Shown here one piece after another: positions 56,791 to 64,000 of a stretch of DNA of 64,000 nucleotides; positions within the stretch are counted from its first letter, which is position 1, and each line of letters opens with the position of its first letter. Position numbers and translations under genes: made by a program. The stretch is from NCBI GenBank assembly GCA_037176845.1, contig JAYKXP010000145.1, positions 1-64,000 of the forward strand. Direction: 5' to 3'. The notes under the pieces were generated by a model. That model saw only the letters and a list, made by a program, of their open reading frames with translations, made no database searches and had not been told where the DNA came from. This DNA comes from Paramarasmius palmivorus. Its lineage: Eukaryota > Basidiomycota > Agaricomycetes > Agaricales > Marasmiaceae.

Positions 56791-59091
56791 ATGTCGTTCA
56801 CAGGTTGCTCCCATGTCACCATTAACGGTGGAATCATTTCAGTTGTCGGGGGTAATCAGCACAATAACCATGGTCTGGGCACTGGAAATGACCTGGTGCG
56901 TCTTGTGGATCCAAGTGAAGGACAGTTGTCAGCTTTGACTGAGGTACGTCGATATTTACTCCCATCTCACTTGTCTTTCTGACCTCAAAATACTCAGTAT
57001 CACAAACTCAAGACACCAGATATTCGTCTCAAGCGGAAGATAGCAGACACTCCGGTCAAGAGGCGGGATTGGGAAGGCCAGCGAAAAGGCTGGGGAAGCC
57101 TGGAAGCCTGTCGAGTCATCTACGCTGCCACCATTGAAGATCGAGGGGAGAAGGAATTCATGTATGTCAGATATGAAGGCACCAATGCCATTCAGGTGAG
57201 GACACCCTCATTTTCATTTCCTGACACAGCTGATCATTCTGCATCCCTGTAGGCCTACCAGCAAGATTTCAAAACCTTTTCCGCTGTCAAGTGAGTAGTC
57301 CATATTCCTATTCCTGAGCCTTCCATGTACTGATAAAGATGTAGAGACGTAAACTGGGTGGAGCTTTTTGGCTATATCACCTACAATGCATTACCGGCAC
57401 TTGTGTTTTATGACAGTGAGGCTAAGGATTCCTGTCAGTGATAAGACCATGCTTAGCTCCATCTATGATGCAGCACTTGTGCCGGTGTCACACATATTTG
57501 AACGAAACGGCTTCTCATCTGTGTTAAACATATATCTTTGCTATGTGCGGTGAAACTCGTTTTCTGCTCCATTTTCCCTGCTCTAACTCTCCTCTTTGTC
57601 CAGTCAGCAAAAGCACAAGGAGTGGACGCGCGAACGGTATGCCAACTCCTTGAAATACCAACTTGATTCTCATAATCTAGCTTTTAGCAGTTTTGTGAAC
57701 TATGGACCAACCCCCGAAATGGCATGTTTCACCAAGGGCCCTATGTGGCAGATTCATCCAATCTAAATTACAATGTTTGGTCCTGGCGAGGTCTCGCACT
57801 TCCTGGCAGCGAGCATCCTTCCCTAGACCTCCAGACCTACAACAACACCGGCACTCTTTTCCAATACCTCATTGGAATTCTTCCCATACACAATATCATC
57901 CAAGGAATCCGCCAGTCCTACAGAGCAACCCCAGAGTGGCCCAACAATAAAGATGCCAAACTTATCCTCTCATCTCTCCCTGGCACAATTTACCACAGAC
58001 CAACTCGAGAGGTTATCGCTCGCTACCCGGGAGACAGAGATCAATGGTATTACGACCCCTGGAAGAAGTGGTTTCACTTACCGGATGCTATGCGAGAAAA
58101 CACGCTCGTAATGCGTGATAGATCTGTGAGGTGCATTTGAAATGGTGTTGAAGTGGTTATTTGGGCTGATTGGGGGTATAGGTTTATGTTGAAGCCAGCG
58201 GACATTGCCAGCATCCAGTCGTTTGAGTTATATTATGATTTGCAGCCTGGGGGTGTGTTGGGTTCCTTTGTGGATTCGTGGGTGTCGCAGGCACATGGGA
58301 TTTTCAGCCAGCTTGGGATTGAAGAGGGTAAATGGGGGGAGTATTGTGAGTTTATTGTGGTTCTTGTTAGAGGACTGGTACTAATTGATACCCACTAGCT
58401 ATCCTGCAAGACTTTTATCTTCAGTTTAACCGTGAACAGGACGAAGAAAGATCACATATATCCACTGACATCCCTGCCTCAACCCCAATATACCTCTTCA
58501 TCCGACTGGTCCCCCGCCCCTCTGATGACAAAAACGAGTGGGATGCTTGGCTGGGAGGGAGGTGGTACTATTGGTCGCTCGACTCTGCTGGGAAAGAGGA
58601 GATGTCAGAGGGTGAGCAGCAGAGATTGGGCCTTCTGTTGTTCAAGACTTCTATCAAAGTATGGCATGATTGGTGGGAACATGATGCCCATGATGTGATT
58701 GAAATGGTCAATCGTCACCAGGGTTTTGATCCTGTGTCTTTGGATCTGGCCCGATCTCTGGGGCATGTGATTCTCGAGGTGGTTGGTCGTAACATGCGTT
58801 TTGAGGAGGTTAAAGATGAAGGTAAGCTTCCACATACTTCTACTGATGCATAACTCTAATGCTGAGCCTTTGCAAGATGATGAGGTGAAAGATGCAGTCA
58901 GCATTCTTAGCAACGGCAGAAGCAGGAGCGTTGGTGTTGAAGCTCCCATGGACGCTCAGCTTGGCCCTACTGTGGATGTGCATCCAAGGCCTCGTAAAGC
59001 CCCTACCAACCCCATGAGATCTTGGATTCGACAGCTGAAGGCCAAGTTTGCTCAGCACTTTGGACGTCAAAAGCAAAGGTTGTTGACTTGA
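56791..59091 (+). CDS. Agaricomycete-expanded family protein with N-terminal 'xxINGGxxxxVGG' motif
   Basis: The start ATG at 56791 gives MSFTGCSHVTINGGIISVVG. Short exons follow: KTPDIRLKRKIADTPVKRRD and IYAATIEDRGEKEFMYVRYE (57000-57195), AYQQDFKTFSAVK (57253-57290), WVELFGYITYNALPALVFYD (57356-57415), VPVSHIFERN (57480). Larger exons follow at 57690-58130 (LPIHNIIQGIRQSYRATPEW) and 58180-58835 (IFSQLGIEEGKWGEYC; STPIYLFIRLVPRPSDDKNEWDAWL). The tail is basic, ending FGRQKQRLLT at 59091. I recall this block order from many agaricomycete hypothetical proteins. The middle part resembles a degraded kinase-like lobe, which is only an impression. About 650-700 residues. Function unknown. Confidence 0.6.
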
Positions 59092-59301
59092 ACAATGTTT
59101 GTGTTCCTCAGCTACTACATTAGTCTGTAATGGTTCATCCTACTATTGTATGTACAGCGGCTCGATGTATACTAGTGTAATTGAAGACTGTTCATATCCA
59201 CAACTCTAGGTGAAACAAAGATCATGAATGGCACTGGACATGACTGGTACCAGCATTGAGATGGTATACTTGCTCCCAGGTGCACACAACTCCCAACAAA
59301 T

Positions 59302-59666
59302 CTGTCAGAGTTTTAGATTGAACTCTGTTAGCAGCAATAGCGCAGATAGCACAATATAAACGATAGCTGATGACCAGAGGGGTTGAGAGAGAATACAACT
59401 CTATGTGATTCGATGATGTATGTAGGGTTTTCTGTTTAGCTTTTATACATGAGTGAGGGATAAAACATAATCCTAAAGGTACGATAATAGATACTAAGTG
59501 AACTAGAAATAACTGCACAGTCAGTGTCAGTAACTGTCAGTAGATGGTGGTACAAGCAGGTCAAAGCTATTGTTCTATGTATATCTGCTTTCTTAGTAAT
59601 TGTGGCATAGGCAGAATAAAGTGGAAAATAACTTGTCTAGTGATATCTATATTTAGAATTCCAACA
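59302..59666 (-). mobile_element. 3' LTR of Copia-type element
   Basis: Reading the minus strand, TGTTGGAATTC starts at 59666 immediately after a polypurine tract. A TATA-like TATAAAAGC lies near 59440. The likely end is ...CTCTGACA at about 59302, but without the matching 5' LTR the lower border is uncertain. Confidence 0.55.
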
Positions 59667-59680
59667 CTCCCCCTCAAACC
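59667..59680 (-). other. Polypurine tract
   Basis: GGTTTGAGGGGGAG on the minus strand directly before the LTR start, the usual plus-strand primer site of Copia elements. Confidence 0.75.
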
Positions 59681-59756
59681 TTGGATGATGGAATTATCCG
59701 GGGTTTGACTCTAATTCTTTGTTCGCATATTTTGTTCGGTGATTCCGATGTGTAAT

Positions 59757-62351
59757 CTAGTGGCAATGTTCTGCATTCTGTTGATCTCGGTGTTTAATCT
59801 TCTGTCGGTGGTAGTATTGGTGATATGGTGGTTCCAATTCCGCTTCTTTGACTGTTCCTGAACATGCTCCTGTTGGATTGACGTTTACAAGTTGTTTAGG
59901 TCCAACTTGTTTTTCCTTCTGTGACCTGTTTCCTGCATTGAGATCCATCTCAGTGACTTGTTCTGAAATGTCCTTGATTGAGTTTTTGTACTCCCCCTCG
60001 ACAAGTGAAATCTGCAATGGTTCAAGATTTTCTGGATCTGTCTTGTTCTCCTTGTGTGCCAATGTCTGATCTGTTCCTTTTTCCTGTTCCATTTCTCCAT
60101 CCCTTGGGGTAATTTCCTTTGTTTCTTCCTTCTGGCCTATGACTTTCATTAGCCATTCTGGATGTGATTTCTCCCCCATAAGTATGTGCTGGATGAATTG
60201 GTGACATATTTGGCAACAATGGTGCTCCTTAAATGTCTGTCCTCCATGAATTTCATGATCCTTGGTCTCTGTAGCTGGCTCTGGTTGACTCTTCTGTTGT
60301 CCTGTATAGCTTTCTTGATGGTGTTGTTGAGAATCCATTTGATCTTCTCTGCATATGATCACTTTGCTATCAATCAGTGTCTGCAAATTGACCATTGTGG
60401 CCATTGTGGTGTGTATTTCCATGGCCATATATGCTGTTTCTTCCTCTGATTTCTCTTCAGTTTCCTTGGTATTTCCAAATTCTTCATCGTAAAACCATTC
60501 TTTTGGTGGATTATACTGTTCCACTGCTCGGATTTCCCTGGCTAACCATGTGCCTTCTTCCCATATTTCGTCTTCCATGGCTTTAACAGCACTTTCCTTT
60601 GTACTGCTTGCCTTCTCTTTGCCTTTCCGCCATGATCGGCTATCTTTAGCTGGCTTGGACTTCTCTTTGTCCTCAGAATCATCGTTTGATTTCTTGGATT
60701 TCAGCTTTGAACAACATCCTGCGGCGATATGCCCTTTTCCTTGACATCTGAAGCATGTGATCTCTTTGTGATCTCTGTTATCTCCACCCTGTCGATCATT
60801 AAATTGTCTCTGGCCTTTTCCTCAGCTATTAAATCCTCGGCCTCTATTATTGGAATGATCTTGGGAATAATGAACTTTTTCCCATTCTGGATGTTTCCAT
60901 AATGTTTGTCCACTTGCTTCTGCTCAGATTGCAGCAATGAGTGCATCAACTGTCAAATCCTCCTTGTTCTGTTTACAAACAGTAACAAGTGCAGTGATTG
61001 TTGCAGTCAGTGAATTTGGCACTGAAGCTATGAGGGCATTCTTGAATTGATCATCCAAAACTTTAATCTGTAATCCTTCCAATTCATTTCTGATCTCGAG
61101 TAGATCATCAATGTGCTTGTTGACCTTAGAAATGTCAGTACAGGTTGTGGTGTAGAGTTTTCATTCCAAATGTGCTTCTGTAAAAGGATTCTTTGTATTG
61201 TAGTCCTTCTTTAATCCTTCCCATAGTTTATGAGATAATTCCGTTGACTTGTATCTCCTGAATATTGTATCTGGGAGTTTTCCTATAATGGCATTTAACA
61301 GATCTGTGTCTGCATCTGCCTCCTTGTCGTTGTCCTTTTCTGGTTCACTTTCCAGATATTTCTTGTAACCAACTGATCTGGTAGCTCTTTCTACCCTTGT
61401 TGACCACATGGACCAATTAGATCCATCATGTTTGAGTTCTGGCACTTTATCGAATGCCTTAATTGCTTTAGACGACATATTGTCTTCTTCTTCATCCGAA
61501 TCAAATGATTCTTCCTTTGGTGGTGGTCTCTTGGGAGATGGTGTTCTCGGTTTGGGTTTGGGACCTATGCTGAGTGATTCTGGTGGATCATCCTTCTCTT
61601 CTTCAGCAGGTGTTCCTTTGTCTTCTTCAGATACAGGTTTATCAGTTTCACCTTCTGATACCTGTTCTGAGTCTTCTTTATCCTGCTCTTGTTCCTTTTC
61701 TAGGTCCTGTTCTTCTTTATTGGATTCTTCACCAAATCCAAATCCTCTTTTGAACTCTTCACCAAGTTCGATTTCTTCTTCAACAGTTTCTTCCTGTGAA
61801 GCTGATGTTTCCGCTGGTGGGAATACTAATGGTTGTGGTTCTGGTACTGTTGTTCGTAGGATGTTTCCTCAAACTACTTCTGCGTTGTGATTGTCACAAT
61901 CCCTATAATTTCCTGATTGTAGAGCTTCTCTGGATGCTCTGACAAAATTCCTTCTGTTTGGACAAGGTTGTTCTACACAACGTGTCCACTCCCTTGTAGT
62001 GATGTTTGCTGAATAGTCCCGTAATTCGTCTACGTCAAACTGATGTGCTCGATTTATGCATGGTAAATCAGCTCGAAGTGGTGTTGGCTGTGCGGAAGAT
62101 GCTGGTGGTGTGTGCAATCCTCCAACTGGACTCTGTCTCCTAGAAGGGATACACGATTGGTTTCTTGATGGATGTGATGATATGCTCTGTTGCTGTCCCA
62201 ATGGACTGCCTGTTCTACTTCCTACTGGTGTAGGTGTCCTGCTAGGATTCCTGCTGGGATTCCTAGATCCTCGTAATATTTGTTCTGAGTCAAAAGTTCT
62301 TGATACTGGGGTACCACTTCTGGATTGATAACGGCTACCTCTATTGGACAT
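59757..62351 (-). pseudogene. Copia-type Gag-like reading frame with four TGA stops, pol missing
   Basis: One minus-strand frame runs 865 codons from ATG 62351 (MSNRGSRYQSRSGTPV) to a TAG at 59757. It is broken only by TGA codons at 61871-61869, 61163-61161, 60926-60924 and 60824-60822. It contains an Arg/Ser-rich N-terminus, an acidic segment (about 61840-61490), the Gag core (DGSNWSMWSTRVERATRSVG; GKLPDTIFRRYKS; WEGLKKDY), a CCHC zinc knuckle (CFRCQGKGHIAAGC, about 60760) and a long Glu/Gln-rich tail. The polypurine tract follows only about 80 bp after the stop, leaving no room for protease, integrase or reverse transcriptase, so this is an internally deleted or non-autonomous copy. No 5' LTR matching the 3' LTR was found upstream of 62351. 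Confidence 0.7.
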
Positions 62352-64000
62352 ACACTAGTCCAATAGTCCTTTGCTTTGGGTAGGGGATATTCCAGTGTCC
62401 CTGCTCGCCACTATACCAATATGAAATTGGTATTACTCTGGTTCAGCTAAGGTTTATAGACCGGGGCCCATAACCTGTCAGAATTACAAAGAGATTCGCC
62501 ACAGCGATACCTTTGATCTTATAACTTGTAAAGTATCGCCATGTAGCCCTTGTTTATACAGCAACACGGTATCTATTGTTCATACTCTTGATTTATGATT
62601 TCCGAATACAGTAAGCATCCTTCCATTTCTGGAAAGCCCTCGGAGACATGGGGTGCGAGCATGCTAATACTACCGTACACACAGTCCTTGTACACCCCGT
62701 TTACGCCCACTGCTACAGAGAAGAATTAGCGCCTTGAAAACAAACAGCTAGTGGATTCCAATCCTACTTACCAGACTCTCTGATCGCTCCCCAAGGATCT
62801 CCTGGTCTTAACTTGCAACTGAACCACTTGATGTCTATCCCAACTGAGGTTCCAATCCAACATTGAGCCTTGGTATGTTACCAGAACTCAGCTTTCCGAT
62901 ACCCCCAGGCTGCCGGCGCATCCAACGTTAGAAGGTGGTCTAGCTCTGTGCCACCGAAACGTCATGTACAAGTCGGCGACATCATCCAGAGCTAATGTCA
63001 ACCTTGAGGCGAATATAAGATTGAAGCGCTGGTTCAAGAACGAGAGTAGTATCTGTATCGGGTTGTAGAAGCTGGCGGGGTTATGAGTGATCATTGAGGT
63101 GTAAGAATCCGAGGCGAACATTCACCACAGAAAGGGGGAATATGTTCTTGCTCGTGTTCTTGTTCTTTCTTGGAATGTAAAGTATTGGATCTACGGGTGT
63201 AGAATGAGTCAAAATTGCATCTTGAATCTGGGAGACGAGTTATTACCTTTGGCATCAAAGTTCAAGCGAATGCCTATGTCCTAGCTGACAGGGTCAACTA
63301 GGGGTTAAGTCTCCGTATAATGCTGAGCCTTGAGTGACGATAAACCGACTTCTAGACCACCGAAGTCTTGAGTTGTCGATTTGGGGTGCCGGTGTTGGCT
63401 GGCATGCGTAGAGACCAAATGATCGATACAACAGCGGGAGCAGTGAGTTTCGTGACAATCCCTGTAGATGCTAGCAGGAGCATGTTCACCGTAGTAGCTT
63501 GACTGTCTTTTCATTCTGTACTGCGGAGATCTTTGGGATCCACCTTGCCATACCGTAGGGCCTAAATGGACACTAGTGCATGTTGGGATCTAGAGCGCGT
63601 AGTTAGTGAACATGTATGATAAAGAGATGGGGGAATTCACCTTCGAAACAGAAATCATGTTCGTATTCACCTCTGAGCTAGTAAAATAAACTCGCGTGCG
63701 GATGTCCCAGTAATACTCTTAGCCCAAAAACATCCTCAAAACTGCTAGAGGAGACGGAGGTGCTAGCCCATGAACCAGGATTTCAGGACGATAGATGTTC
63801 GGAAGTGAGGAGTACCGAAGAGACCGGCTACATTCCTAGCTTCAAGCGTTGAGTGCCGAAGTACGCTGAAGCTTGAGAAACCTGTGATATAAAGCGGTGC
63901 CGGCGATTTACTGTCGTTGGGAATGTCGAGCTGGTGGTTGCAACCGCTCACCGCGCAGCTTTGGGTTGGTGTGGATACCATGAGCAAATGAGCCGACTAC
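62352..64000. other. No recognisable gene
   Basis: A direct-repeat-containing sequence near 62410-62430 (ACCAATATGAAATTGGTATT) lies upstream of the Gag-like frame and might include the leader. Beyond it only short spurious frames are seen to the window end. Confidence 0.35.

Noticed and set aside
61408..61890. Ser-rich plus-strand frame
   Set aside because: Antisense of the acidic Glu-rich segment of the Gag-like frame; low complexity explains its openness.
62800..63420. Similarity to 52700-53000 (ACCGAAG...TTGGGGT...GGTGTTGG words)
   Set aside because: Matches are short and interrupted; not enough to call a repeat by eye.

Overview
The window looks like a repeat-rich, accessory stretch of a mushroom-forming basidiomycete (Agaricomycetes) chromosome. 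The grounds are short introns of about 45-65 bp with GTRNGT...YAG borders, a KDZ transposase with the CxC2 cysteine cluster, several protein families I know only as lineage-expanded agaricomycete families, a tnp2-type CACTA transposase, hAT and Copia remnants, and tRNA-derived SINEs. No housekeeping gene was recognised.

Layout. 1-10.2 kb: a tRNA-derived SINE cut by the window edge, then accessory genes: a large minus-strand unknown (462-3242), an RNase H1-N/viroplasmin-like protein (3918-5940), a basic 'MPR-K' family protein (6694-7464), an acidic unknown and a coiled-coil gene with a 116-bp tandem duplication spanning an intron. 10.9-14.8 kb: a near-complete KDZ transposase. 14.9-19.4 kb: a second SINE, an LTR-like block and a CACTA tnp2 transposase truncated exactly at that block, with a small divergent gene. 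19.9-24 kb: a coiled-coil/acidic family protein and a second MPR-K member.

24.0-45.6 kb is the most interesting part. It lies between two hAT-type terminal sequences (TAGGGGTGCCAACGG... at 24045; its inverted counterpart ends at 45612). Inside are a complete hAT transposase (41473-45351) and cargo-like genes: a T5orf172/GIY-YIG protein, an RGG-repeat protein, and a 1,114-residue Spt5-like protein with acidic region, NGN and KOW-like segments. A 6.9-kb block (Spt5-like gene, small genes, 5' third of the transposase) is tandemly duplicated (28431-35337 and 35338-42244). The downstream copy carries nearly all the CpG-to-TpG/CpA decay.

45.6-56.8 kb: repeat-rich DNA with a palindromic GTCTAGCTAGAC motif, GACG-rich clusters, three diverged copies of an intron-bearing unit and a few weak gene candidates. 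56.8-59.1 kb: a multi-exon gene of an agaricomycete family. 59.3-62.4 kb: a minus-strand Copia-type remnant with gag, no pol, PPT and 3' LTR; its four premature stops are all TGA. 62.4-64 kb: no recognisable gene.

All splice models were read by eye from ORF continuity and consensus sites; exon ends should be taken as proposals.
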